DNA from: Modicisalibacter muralis
GTDB taxonomy: Bacteria > Pseudomonadota > Gammaproteobacteria > Pseudomonadales > Halomonadaceae
Assembly: GCF_900102945.1 (NCBI RefSeq)
Contig: NZ_FNGI01000001.1
Span: 62,001-126,000, forward strand
Direction of reading: 5' to 3'
DNA length: 64,000 bases
Shown here in pieces: positions 33,889 through 44,382 of the stretch. A model generated the notes under the pieces. It ran no database searches. It saw only the letters and a list, made by a program, of their open reading frames with translations, and was not told the origin of the DNA. Both the position numbers and the translations under genes were made by a program. Position 1 is the first letter of the stretch. The number at the start of each line of letters is the position of its first letter.

Positions 33889-36723
33889 ATGCAAGAAGGC
33901 ATAATGGAGTTGATGTGGCGCACCTCCCATGTGAGCGGCGGCAACGCTCACTATGTGGAAGCGCTCTACGAACAGTACCTCGTCGATCCCAATGCGGTCC
34001 CGGATGAATGGCGTAACTACTTCGACAAGTTACCGCGCCCAGAAGGCAGTCCCTCCCGCGATATTCCCCTCAGCCCGATTCGCGATCAATTCTACCAGTT
34101 GGGCCAGAGCCGTCGCTCCGCCCAGGGCGTGGCCACCAGCGATAGTAGCGAAAGCAAGAAGCAGGTCAAGGTTCTCCAGCTGATCAACGCTTATCGCTTC
34201 CGCGGCCACCAGAAGGCCGATATCGACCCGCTCGATCTGCGCAAGCCGGTACCGATACCGGATCTCGATCTATCCTTTCATCAGTTGTCGAAAGCCGACA
34301 TGGATACCGAGTTCCAGACCGGCTCCTTCTTCCTGGGCAAGGATAAGGCACCGCTCAAGGAAATCGTCGACGCACTCGAGCAGACCTACTGTCGCAGTAT
34401 CGGCTGTGAGTTCATGCATATCGTCGATACCGAGGAAAAACGCTGGCTGCAGCAGCGCTTCGAATCGGTGCGCTCGAAGCCGAAATTCAGCGACGAAGTG
34501 CGCAAGCACGTGCTCGAGCGCCTGACCGCGGCGGAGGGCCTGGAAAGCTATCTGGCATCCAAGTACCCGGGCACCAAGCGTTTCGGCCTCGAGGGTGGCG
34601 AGACCTTCATACCCATGATGGACGAGATCATCCAGCGCGTCGGTGGCTATGGGTCCAAGGAAGTGGTCATCGGCATGGCTCACCGTGGCCGTCTCAACCT
34701 GCTGGTGAACATCCTCGGCAAGAGCCCTTCGGAATTGATCGAGGAGTTCGACGGCAAGAAGGTCATCGAGAAGGGCTCGGGTGACGTCAAATATCACCAG
34801 GGTTTCAGCTCCAACGTGATGACCGCGGGCGGCGAGGTTCACCTGGCGCTGGCCTTCAATCCTTCGCATCTGGAAATCGTCTCACCGGTGGTCGAGGGTT
34901 CGGTACGCGCCCGCCAGGATCGCCGCGACGACGCGGAAGGCGACAAGGTTCTGCCGATCAACATCCACGGCGACGCCGCCTTTGCCGGCCAGGGCGTGGT
35001 CATGGAAACCTTCCAGATGTCGCAGACTCGCGGCTTCAAGACCGGCGGAACGCTGCATATCGTGATCAACAACCAGGTTGGTTTCACGACCTCACATCCC
35101 CAGGACACGCGCTCCACCGAATACTGCACCGACATTGCCAAGATGGTGCAGGCGCCGATTTTCCACGTTAACGGCGACGATGCCGACGCGGTGTTGCATG
35201 CCACCCAGGTGGCCGTCGATTACCGCCAGCAGTTCCATAAGGACGTGGTCATCGACTTGGTCTGCTACCGTCGTCGCGGCCATAACGAGGCCGACGAGCC
35301 GTCCGGCACCCAGCCGATGATGTATCAGAAGATCAAGGCGCATAAGAGTTCGCGCGAACTCTACGCGGCGCGCCTGGTGGAAGATGGCGTGCTCTCCGCC
35401 GATCAGGCCAAGGATCTGATCGAGAAGTATCGCGAGGATCTGCTGGCCGGCAACCATGTCGCCAACGCGCTGGTCAAGGAGCCCAACAAGGAGTTGTTCG
35501 TCGATTGGTCGGCGTATCTCGGCCACGAATGGACCGGCGATGCCGATACCACGATGGACATGAAGCGCATGCAGCAGTTGGCGGCGCGCATGTGCGAGAT
35601 TCCCGATGGGATTCAGGTTCAGCGTCAGGTCGCCAAGATCTACGAAGACCGCCGCAAGATGCACGCCGGTGGCATGGCGCTCAATTGGGGCTTCGCCGAA
35701 ACCCTGGCCTACGCCACCCTGCTCGAACAGGGTCACCCGATACGCCTGATTGGACAGGATTCGGGGCGCGGCACCTTCTCGCATCGCCACGCGGTGGTGC
35801 ACAACCAGAAGGATGGCACCACCTACGTGCCCTTGGAGCATATCGGCGACGGCCAGCCGCGCTTCACCATTCACGACTCCTTCCTTTCGGAAGAAGCCGT
35901 GTTGGCCTTCGAATACGGCTACGCCACCACCATGCCCAATGCACTGGTGATCTGGGAAGCGCAGTTCGGTGATTTCTTCAACGGCGCGCAGATGGTCGTC
36001 GACCAGTTCATCTCTTCCGGCGAGTCGAAGTGGGGGCGGCTGTGCGGCCTGACCCTGCTGCTGCCTCACGGTTATGAAGGCCAGGGACCGGAACACTCCT
36101 CGGCGCGCCTCGAACGCTTCCTGCAACTGTGCGCGGAGCACAACATGCAGGTCTGCGTGCCGACCACGCCGGCGCAGATCTATCATTTGCTGCGTCGCCA
36201 GGTGATCCGGCCGATCCGCAAACCACTGGTGGTGATGTCGCCGAAGAGCCTGCTGCGCCACAAGGAAGCGACGTCCACCCTGGAAGAGTTGGCCCACGGC
36301 CGCTTCAACATGGTGCTGGCCGACGTCGGCAAGCTGGATGCCGAGAAGGTCAAGCGGGTGGTGCTGTGCGCGGGCAAGGTTTACTACGATCTGGCGGCCT
36401 ACCGTAGTGAAAACGAGCGCGAGGACACCGCGATCGTGCGTATCGAGCAGCTCTACCCCTTCCCCAAGGAAGAGCTTTATGAGGTGCTCAAGGGTTACAC
36501 CAACCTCGAGCAGCTGGTGTGGTGCCAGGAGGAACCGCTCAATCAGGGCGCCTGGTATCAGAGCCAGCATCACATGCGCGTGGTCGCCGATATGCTGGAA
36601 AACGGCCTGGGTCGCGAATTGAAATTCGCCGGTCGTCCGGCTTCCGCGGCACCCGCGGCCGGCTACATGTCCGTACACGTCGAACAGCAGCGCCAACTGG
36701 TGGATGACGCCTTCAACGCCTGA
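33889..36723 (+). CDS. sucA: 2-oxoglutarate dehydrogenase E1 component
   Basis: The product is 944 residues from the ATG at 33889 (MQEGIMELMWRTSH). ATG 33904, with AAGAAGG before it, is an equally reasonable start. The N-terminal SucB-binding segment (YVEALYEQYLVDPNAVPDEWR) is followed by GMAHRGRLNLLVNILGK, TPP-binding GDAAFAGQGVV, and the transketolase-like C-terminal half (GQDSGRGTFSHRHAV, LPHGYEGQGPEHSSAR). Decarboxylates 2-oxoglutarate and loads succinyl groups on SucB. Confidence 0.97.
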   Translation: MQEGIMELMWRTSHVSGGNAHYVEALYEQYLVDPNAVPDEWRNYFDKLPRPEGSPSRDIPLSPIRDQFYQLGQSRRSAQGVATSDSSESKKQVKVLQLINAYRFRGHQKADIDPLDLRKPVPIPDLDLSFHQLSKADMDTEFQTGSFFLGKDKAPLKEIVDALEQTYCRSIGCEFMHIVDTEEKRWLQQRFESVRSKPKFSDEVRKHVLERLTAAEGLESYLASKYPGTKRFGLEGGETFIPMMDEIIQRVGGYGSKEVVIGMAHRGRLNLLVNILGKSPSELIEEFDGKKVIEKGSGDVKYHQGFSSNVMTAGGEVHLALAFNPSHLEIVSPVVEGSVRARQDRRDDAEGDKVLPINIHGDAAFAGQGVVMETFQMSQTRGFKTGGTLHIVINNQVGFTTSHPQDTRSTEYCTDIAKMVQAPIFHVNGDDADAVLHATQVAVDYRQQFHKDVVIDLVCYRRRGHNEADEPSGTQPMMYQKIKAHKSSRELYAARLVEDGVLSADQAKDLIEKYREDLLAGNHVANALVKEPNKELFVDWSAYLGHEWTGDADTTMDMKRMQQLAARMCEIPDGIQVQRQVAKIYEDRRKMHAGGMALNWGFAETLAYATLLEQGHPIRLIGQDSGRGTFSHRHAVVHNQKDGTTYVPLEHIGDGQPRFTIHDSFLSEEAVLAFEYGYATTMPNALVIWEAQFGDFFNGAQMVVDQFISSGESKWGRLCGLTLLLPHGYEGQGPEHSSARLERFLQLCAEHNMQVCVPTTPAQIYHLLRRQVIRPIRKPLVVMSPKSLLRHKEATSTLEELAHGRFNMVLADVGKLDAEKVKRVVLCAGKVYYDLAAYRSENEREDTAIVRIEQLYPFPKEELYEVLKGYTNLEQLVWCQEEPLNQGAWYQSQHHMRVVADMLENGLGRELKFAGRPASAAPAAGYMSVHVEQQRQLVDDAFNA

Positions 36724-36763
36724 AGCGCCTCATCGGGACGAGAGAACACACTAAGGAAACGAG

Positions 36764-38365
36764 ATGGCTACCGAGATCAAAGCGCCAAGCTTTCCGGAAT
36801 CCGTTGCCGAAGGCACGGTTGCTACCTGGCACAAGAAACCCGGGGACAGCGTCGAGCGCGACGAACTGATCGTCGAAATCGAGACCGATAAGGTCGTCCT
36901 CGAAGTGGTGGCGCCGGAAGCGGGCACGCTGTCGGAGATCAAGGTCGAGGAAGGCGACACCTGCGACTCCGAGCAGGTGCTGGGCCTGCTCGGCGAGGCG
37001 CAGGAGAAAGCCGAGCCCAGCTCCGGCGCCGATGTCGATGCCAAGGCCGAGGGGGATAGCGACTCCCAGCCGGAGAAGCAAGCCGAGAAAAAGACTGAAA
37101 AGAAAGCCGAGAAGCCGGCGGCCTCCGGCAAGGCGTACGACGTCAAGGCGCCGAGCTTCCCCGAGTCGGTGCAGGAAGGCACCGTGGCGACCTGGCACAA
37201 GCAGGTCGGCGAAGCGGTCAAGCGCGACGAGGTGCTGGCCGACATCGAGACCGACAAGGTGGTGCTGGAAGTCGTTGCGCCCGTCGATGGCGCGCTGTCT
37301 GAAATCAAGGTCGAAGAGGGCGAGCAGGTCGAATCCGAAGCCGTGCTGGCGATCTTCTCCGCAGGGGCTGGCGGTGAATCGGGTGGCGACGAGACTGCTG
37401 AAGCCGATGACGGCGCCAAGGACGACCAGGGATCGGATGAAAAGCTCGGCGACAAGATTCTCGCGCCCGCCGCGCGCAAGATGGTCGCCGAGCACGATCT
37501 TGACGTCAGCAAGATCGAAGGCACCGGCAAGGGCGGTCGCATCCTCAAGGAAGACGTGCAGAAGGCCGTGAAAGAGGGCAATGCCAAGAAGGCGGCAGCC
37601 TCCAAGGCAGCGGATAGCGCCAGTGCGACCAAGGCCGCCGCTGCGGCGCCGGTGGTCGAGGGCGAACGCCCCGAGAAGCGCGTGCCGATGAGCCGGCTGC
37701 GCCAGACCATCGCCAAGCGTCTGGTCCAGGCCCAGCAGACCGCAGCCATGCTGACCACCTATAACGAGGTGGACATGACGGCAGTAATGGCGCTGCGCGC
37801 GCAGTACAAGGAAACCTTCCAGAAGGCGCACGACACCAAACTCGGTTTCATGGGTTTCTTCGTCAAGGCTTGCTCCGAGGCGCTCAAGCGCTTCCCGGAT
37901 GTCAACGCCTCAATCGACGGGACCGATATCGTCTACCATGGCTATCAGGATATCGGCGTGGCGGTTTCGACGCCTCGCGGCCTGGTGGTGCCGGTGCTGC
38001 GCGATACCGACAGCATGAAGATCGCCGATGTCGAGAAGACCATCGTCGACTTCGGTAAACGCGCGCGTGACGGCAAGCTGGGCATCGACGAAATGCAGGG
38101 TGGTACCTTCACCATCACCAACGGTGGCATCTTCGGCTCGCTGATGTCGACGCCGATCATCAATCCACCGCAGACCGCGATCCTGGGCATGCACAAGATT
38201 CAGGAGCGCCCGGTAGCGGTCGATGGCAAGGTCGAAATCCGTCCGATGATGTATCTGGCAGTGTCCTACGATCACCGCATGATCGACGGCAAGGACGCGG
38301 TACAGTTCCTGGTGACCATCAAGGAACTGCTCGAGGATCCAGCACGCCTGCTGCTGGACGTGTGA
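36764..38365 (+). CDS. sucB: 2-oxoglutarate dehydrogenase E2 (dihydrolipoyl succinyltransferase) with two lipoyl domains
   Basis: The product is 533 residues, much longer than the single-lipoyl E. coli protein (about 405). Lipoyl domain 1 has [11 protein letters not shown] with Lys43, and lipoyl domain 2 repeats it with Lys165. The two are joined by an Ala/Glu/Lys-rich linker at 80-123. The E3-binding domain is at about 228-270 ([33 protein letters not shown]). The catalytic domain ends with [15 protein letters not shown]. It transfers succinyl to CoA. Start ATG 36764 after AAGGAAACG. Confidence 0.97.
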   Translation: MATEIKAPSFPESVAEGTVATWHKKPGDSVERDELIVEIETDKVVLEVVAPEAGTLSEIKVEEGDTCDSEQVLGLLGEAQEKAEPSSGADVDAKAEGDSDSQPEKQAEKKTEKKAEKPAASGKAYDVKAPSFPESVQEGTVATWHKQVGEAVKRDEVLADIETDKVVLEVVAPVDGALSEIKVEEGEQVESEAVLAIFSAGAGGESGGDETAEADDGAKDDQGSDEKLGDKILAPAARKMVAEHDLDVSKIEGTGKGGRILKEDVQKAVKEGNAKKAAASKAADSASATKAAAAAPVVEGERPEKRVPMSRLRQTIAKRLVQAQQTAAMLTTYNEVDMTAVMALRAQYKETFQKAHDTKLGFMGFFVKACSEALKRFPDVNASIDGTDIVYHGYQDIGVAVSTPRGLVVPVLRDTDSMKIADVEKTIVDFGKRARDGKLGIDEMQGGTFTITNGGIFGSLMSTPIINPPQTAILGMHKIQERPVAVDGKVEIRPMMYLAVSYDHRMIDGKDAVQFLVTIKELLEDPARLLLDV

Positions 38366-38376
38366 TTCGCCGCTAA

Positions 38377-39858
<1,482 letters not shown>

Positions 39859-40003
39859 CAACACGATGTAAGCACGCGTCCAATTCCCCGAGACGCGTCG
39901 CTCGCGTTTTGCGCGGGCGAACGGGGGTGGCCCGGGTTCGCACTCTATCGAGACGAATCCGCTGGCCATCGTTCGAGTCACATGCAACCAATGGCATGAC
40001 ACG

Positions 40004-41170
40004 ATGAACCTTCACGAATATCAGGGCAAACAACTGTTTGCCGACTATGGTCTGCCGGTGTCCAAGGGCTTCGCCGTGGACACTCCCGAAGAAGCCGCTA
40101 CCGCGTGCAAGAAGATCGGCGGTGACAAATGGGTCGTCAAGGCCCAGGTCCACGCCGGTGGCCGTGGCAAGGCCGGCGGCGTCAAGCTGATCAAGAGCCC
40201 CGACGAGGCCAAGGCCTTCGCCGAACAGTGGCTGGGCAAGAACCTGGTGACCTACCAGACCGACGAAAAGGGCCAGCCGGTCGCCAAGATTCTGGTCGAG
40301 AATCTCACCGACATCGCCACTGAGTTGTATCTGGGCGCGGTGGTCGATCGCGCTACGCGTCGCGTGGTGTTCATGGCCTCCACCGAAGGCGGCGTGGAAA
40401 TCGAGAAGGTCGCCGAGGAAACCCCCGAGAAGATCCTCAAGGCCGAGATCGATCCGCTGACCGGCGCGCAGCCATACCAGGCGCGCGAGCTGGCTTTCGC
40501 GCTGGGCCTGAAAGGCGATCAGATCAAGCAGTTCACCAAGATTTTCCTGGGCCTTTCCAAGCTGTTCCACGACAAGGATCTGGCGCTGCTCGAAGTCAAT
40601 CCGCTGGTGATCACCGAGCAGGGTAACCTGCACTGTCTCGATGCCAAGATCGGCCTCGACGGCAACGCACTGTATCGCCACCCTGACCTGCAGGCGATGC
40701 GTGATCCGTCCCAGGAAGACGAGCGCGAAGCCAATGCCCAGAAATGGGAGCTCAACTACGTCGCGCTGGAAGGCAACATCGGCTGCATGGTCAATGGCGC
40801 GGGTCTGGCCATGGGCACCATGGACATCATCAAGTTGAACGGCGGCCAGCCGGCCAACTTCCTCGATGTCGGCGGCGGCGCCACCAAGGAGCGTGTCGCG
40901 GAAGCCTTCAAGATCATTCTCTCCGACGACTCCGTGAAGGCCGTGCTGGTCAACATCTTCGGCGGTATCGTGCGCTGCGACATGATCGCCGAGGGCATCA
41001 TCGGCGCGGTGGAGCAGGTCGGCGTCAATGTGCCGGTCGTGGTCCGTCTGGAAGGCAACAACGCCGAGCAGGGCGCCGAAAAACTGGCGTCCAGCGGCCT
41101 GAACATCATCGCGGCTACCAGCTTGACCGACGCGGCACAGCAGGTGGTTAAAGCGGCGGAGGGCAAGTAA
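40004..41170 (+). CDS. sucC: Succinyl-CoA synthetase beta subunit
   Basis: The product is 388 residues, the family length. Starts [23 protein letters not shown]-grasp features include [18 protein letters not shown], the metal-site EVNPL, and the C-terminal CoA-ligase part ([17 protein letters not shown]). No good ribosome-binding site is seen before the ATG. Overlaps the sucD start (TAATG). Confidence 0.97.
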   Translation: MNLHEYQGKQLFADYGLPVSKGFAVDTPEEAATACKKIGGDKWVVKAQVHAGGRGKAGGVKLIKSPDEAKAFAEQWLGKNLVTYQTDEKGQPVAKILVENLTDIATELYLGAVVDRATRRVVFMASTEGGVEIEKVAEETPEKILKAEIDPLTGAQPYQARELAFALGLKGDQIKQFTKIFLGLSKLFHDKDLALLEVNPLVITEQGNLHCLDAKIGLDGNALYRHPDLQAMRDPSQEDEREANAQKWELNYVALEGNIGCMVNGAGLAMGTMDIIKLNGGQPANFLDVGGGATKERVAEAFKIILSDDSVKAVLVNIFGGIVRCDMIAEGIIGAVEQVGVNVPVVVRLEGNNAEQGAEKLASSGLNIIAATSLTDAAQQVVKAAEGK

Positions 41171-42042
41171 TGAGTATCCTGATTGACAAGAACACCAAGG
41201 TCATCTGCCAGGGCTTCACCGGTAGCCAGGGGACCTTCCATTCCGAACAGGCGATCGACTACGGCACCCAGATGGTCGGTGGCGTAACGCCGGGCAAGGG
41301 CGGCCAGGAGCATCTCGGCCTGCCGGTGTTCAATACCGTCAAGGAAGCCATCGACAAGACTGGCGCCGAGGCCTCGGTCATTTACGTGCCGGCGCCGTTC
41401 TGCAAGGACTCGATTCTCGAGGCCGCCAATGCCGGCATCAAGTTGATCGTGTGCATCACCGAAGGCATTCCGACGCTGGACATGCTCGACGCCAAGGTCA
41501 AGTGCGATGAGCTGGGCGTGCGCCTGGTTGGTCCTAACTGCCCCGGTGTGATCACGCCGGGTGAGAGCAAGATCGGCATCATGCCGGGCCATATCCATCA
41601 GCCGGGCCGCGTCGGCATCGTGTCACGTTCCGGCACCCTGACCTACGAAGCGGTCAAGCAGACCACCGATCACGGCTTCGGCCAATCCACCTGCGTGGGT
41701 ATCGGCGGCGACCCGATTCCGGGCTCCACCTTCATCGACATCCTGGAGCTGTTCGAGAAGGATCCGAAGACCGAAGCCATCGTGATGATCGGCGAGATTG
41801 GCGGCACCGCCGAGGAAGAGGCGGCCGAGTACATCAAGCAGCACGTCTCCAAACCGGTGGTTTCCTACATCGCCGGTGTTACCGCACCGGCCGGTAAGCG
41901 CATGGGCCATGCCGGCGCGATTATCGCCGGTGGCAAGGGTACCGCGGATGAGAAATTCGCCGCCCTCGAAGCGGCGGGCGTCAGGACCGTACGCTCTCTC
42001 GCCGAGATTGGCGACGCACTGAAGGATGTCACAGGCTGGTAA
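41170..42042 (+). CDS. sucD: Succinyl-CoA synthetase alpha subunit
   Basis: The product is 290 residues. CoA-binding [27 protein letters not shown], the [14 protein letters not shown] segment and the phospho-histidine in [10 protein letters not shown] are all present. Last gene of the sdh-suc operon, followed by a terminator 30 bases on. Confidence 0.98.
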   Translation: MSILIDKNTKVICQGFTGSQGTFHSEQAIDYGTQMVGGVTPGKGGQEHLGLPVFNTVKEAIDKTGAEASVIYVPAPFCKDSILEAANAGIKLIVCITEGIPTLDMLDAKVKCDELGVRLVGPNCPGVITPGESKIGIMPGHIHQPGRVGIVSRSGTLTYEAVKQTTDHGFGQSTCVGIGGDPIPGSTFIDILELFEKDPKTEAIVMIGEIGGTAEEEAAEYIKQHVSKPVVSYIAGVTAPAGKRMGHAGAIIAGGKGTADEKFAALEAAGVRTVRSLAEIGDALKDVTGW

Positions 42043-42071
42043 TCAGCTCCTGAGGCCTTCATCCAGCGCAT

Positions 42072-42097
42072 AAGGGCACCTTTGGGTGCCTTTTTTT
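42072..42097 (+). terminator. Rho-independent terminator of the sdh-suc operon
   Basis: GGCACC (42075-42080), loop TTTG, GGTGCC (42085-42090), then seven T. Lower A-T pairs can extend the stem from 42072. Confidence 0.92.
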
Positions 42098-42752
42098 CGT
42101 TCTGGGTGTCGGGTGACTTCGGGTAATGCGCTCATGACGTCTGATTGCTGGCGCTATCGGGTGCCACCGACCCGACCACGCTTCATGCGTGAAGAGCAAT
42201 CAATCACTGCTCCGTCTCTTTATTAGTACTTGAAACACCCATCTCAATAAATAACTTAGTCGTTCTAATACTGATATTCGTTGTGAAGACATTTCCGGTT
42301 AATAATTAATTACTAGAGCTGTTAATACTTGGCATTAGATTAGTGATTAAAGTTTACTATTACATAAATTAACCATGAAAACCTCTTTAAAAAATCCTAG
42401 CATGGACTAAAGTAATAGCATTCGTGTACTTTTGTTTACTTTCTTTAATTCATGGTAACAATAGGGTGTTTGTAGATAACCCTATGAAAAAAATAGTTTT
42501 TTATGGCCTCGGGGGATGCCGATTGATAACCGCCGGGGCGGTAGCGTGGAAAAATTCCATTATAAAGGCAGGCTTTGATAAAGCCGAGTCTCGTTGTGTT
42601 TCACTGCATGAAAATAGAATAAAGCGTCAATAAATATCATGAGTGTAAGTATGAAAAGACAACATTCCCTTATATGTCCGAACTATCTGTTAGGCGAACC
42701 TAAAGAATGGACTCTGATAAATTCTCATAGATCGAAGCAGGGGTACAATAAT
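42098..42752 (+). other. AT-rich leader region of the polysaccharide operon
   Basis: About 650 bases between the suc terminator and wza, with no convincing gene (the frame at 42424-42633 is just the transcribed leader across the ops site). Very AT-rich from about 42200 to 42480, as expected of a silencer-bound promoter region. Exact promoter not assignable. The frame of wza is open back to 42639, but its leader segment looks non-coding. Confidence 0.6.
42537..42548 (+). promoter_or_regulatory. ops / JUMPstart element 1
   Basis: GGCGGTAGCGTG, identical to the RfaH-recruiting ops element core, about 205 bases before the wza start in the transcribed leader. RfaH loads on paused RNA polymerase here and suppresses early termination in long surface-polysaccharide operons. 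Confidence 0.85.
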
Positions 42753-43886
42753 ATGATTCCAAGACTCACTAATCTTCGGCTGCGCTGGAGCCTGCCGCTG
42801 ATAGGCATGGCAATGGTTGTGGGACTCTCCGCCTGTGCCGTTCCAGGAGGGCATATCGACTATGAGACCGGTGCGGACCCTCTTCGCGATGCCGTCACGG
42901 TAAAGCCTATTACCATTGATCTGGTCAAGTCGATGAGTGATATTCCGCGCCCCGAAGCCGCTTCATTAGCGTCTGTCAGTAGCACAATGCACGACGCACC
43001 GACCGACTACAATTATCGCATTGGCCGCGGTGATGTGCTGAGTGTCATTGTCTACGACCATCCTGAACTAACGATTCCTGCAGGTAGTGAGCGCAGTGCT
43101 GCGGAATCTGGCAATGTCGTTCACTCGGATGGAACCATCTTTTACCCCTACGTTGGCAAGGTGGATGTTGCCGGACGAACGGTACGTGATGTAAGGGACG
43201 AGATTCAGCGACGCCTGGCAGATTTTATTGCCGAACCTCAAGTCGAGGTTAGAGTGGCGGCATTCAATGCTCAGAAGGCTTATGTCACCGGCCAGGTTAC
43301 CGATCCCGGTTCCCTCCCGATAACCAATGTGCCGATGCATGTACTCGATGCGCTCAGCGCTGCCGGTGGTCTGAGTGAAACGGCAAACTGGCATAACGTG
43401 ATATTGACCCGTAACGGGCAAGACACGCACTTATCGGTTTTCGATATGCTCGCTAACGGAGACATGGAGCAGAACGTGTTGCTGCAGGATGGCGACGTGC
43501 TGCATGTGCTGGATATCGGCAATGAACAGGTCTACGTGATGGGCGAGGTCAACGCGCCCTCCGCCATTGCCATGGCCAACAGCCGGCTATCGCTGACCAA
43601 CGTTATCGCGCAAGCGGGTGGTATTCGTGAAGGCAGCGCCAATGCATCGGGGATTTTCGTGATTCGTCGTAATCCCGAGCCCAGTGATACCTACGCCACG
43701 GTCTATCAATTGAATGCCGATAATGCAGCCGCCTTCGTGCTCGGGTCGCAGTTCATGCTCGAGCCTACCGATGTCATCTATGTGACTGCCGCACCGCTGG
43801 CCCGCTGGAACCGTGTCCTCGACCAGTTGCTACCGTCGCTGACTACGATCTACCAGGCCACGGAAATTCAAGAAAACTTTGAATAA
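42753..43886 (+). CDS. wza: Outer-membrane polysaccharide export lipoprotein Wza
   Basis: The product is 377 residues from the ATG at 42753 (E. coli Wza 379). Lipoprotein signal LPLIGMAMVVGLSAC. The export domain has YRIGRGDVLSVIVYDHPELT, TIFYPYVGKVDVAGRTV, and two SLBB-type repeats (KAYVTGQVTDPGSLPI, QVYVMGEVNAPSAI). Forms the octameric outer-membrane channel, contacted by Wzc. Stop overlaps the wzb start region. Confidence 0.94.
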   Translation: MIPRLTNLRLRWSLPLIGMAMVVGLSACAVPGGHIDYETGADPLRDAVTVKPITIDLVKSMSDIPRPEAASLASVSSTMHDAPTDYNYRIGRGDVLSVIVYDHPELTIPAGSERSAAESGNVVHSDGTIFYPYVGKVDVAGRTVRDVRDEIQRRLADFIAEPQVEVRVAAFNAQKAYVTGQVTDPGSLPITNVPMHVLDALSAAGGLSETANWHNVILTRNGQDTHLSVFDMLANGDMEQNVLLQDGDVLHVLDIGNEQVYVMGEVNAPSAIAMANSRLSLTNVIAQAGGIREGSANASGIFVIRRNPEPSDTYATVYQLNADNAAAFVLGSQFMLEPTDVIYVTAAPLARWNRVLDQLLPSLTTIYQATEIQENFE

Positions 43887-44332
43887 TGCAGTTTTCCCAT
43901 CTCCTTATCGTCTGCACGGGTAATGTCTGCCGCAGCCCGGTGGCGGGGGCCCTACTCAGGGCCCGCCTGCCACATCTCACCATTGAGTCAGCCGGGTTGA
44001 GCGCGCTCGTTGGTCAAGGCGTCGAACCCCTGGCCACAGCGTTGGCCGAGGGAGAGGGGTTGGATGTAAGCCAGCATCGGGCGCGGCAGATCACCCAGGA
44101 AATGATTCAACAGGCTGATCTAGTGTTGGTTATGAGTGAAGGGCAGCGCCTTGCCATGGCCAAGTTAGCACCGGCAGCCATTGGCAAGACCCTTCTATTC
44201 GGGCGTTGGCTGGATGATGGAGGAAAGGGTGAAGAGATACCCGATCCTTATCACAAGAGCCGCGAGGCCTTCGGACACGTTCATCGTCAGCTTGTGCGTG
44301 CCGCTGATGCCTGGCAAAGCAGACTTGGTTAA
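43886..44332 (+). CDS. wzb: Low-molecular-weight protein-tyrosine phosphatase Wzb
   Basis: The product is 148 residues. CX5R active site CTGNVCR (Cys10, Arg16) followed by S, and the general-acid loop IPDPYHKS. Dephosphorylates the tyrosine-rich tail of Wzc so that polymer export can cycle. Directly abuts wza. Confidence 0.95.
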   Translation: MQFSHLLIVCTGNVCRSPVAGALLRARLPHLTIESAGLSALVGQGVEPLATALAEGEGLDVSQHRARQITQEMIQQADLVLVMSEGQRLAMAKLAPAAIGKTLLFGRWLDDGGKGEEIPDPYHKSREAFGHVHRQLVRAADAWQSRLG

Positions 44333-44382
44333 TACCTTTCTCGCTTTATTCCGCTTTCGTTTTTTCTGCTTCAGGTATTTCC

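Noticed and set aside
35092-36696. A 534-codon minus-strand frame opposite sucA
   Set aside because: Antisense shadow. The plus strand carries a well-conserved E1 enzyme.
42424-42633. A 69-codon frame in the wza leader
   Set aside because: It runs through the ops element and has no family resemblance. A transcribed leader explains it better.
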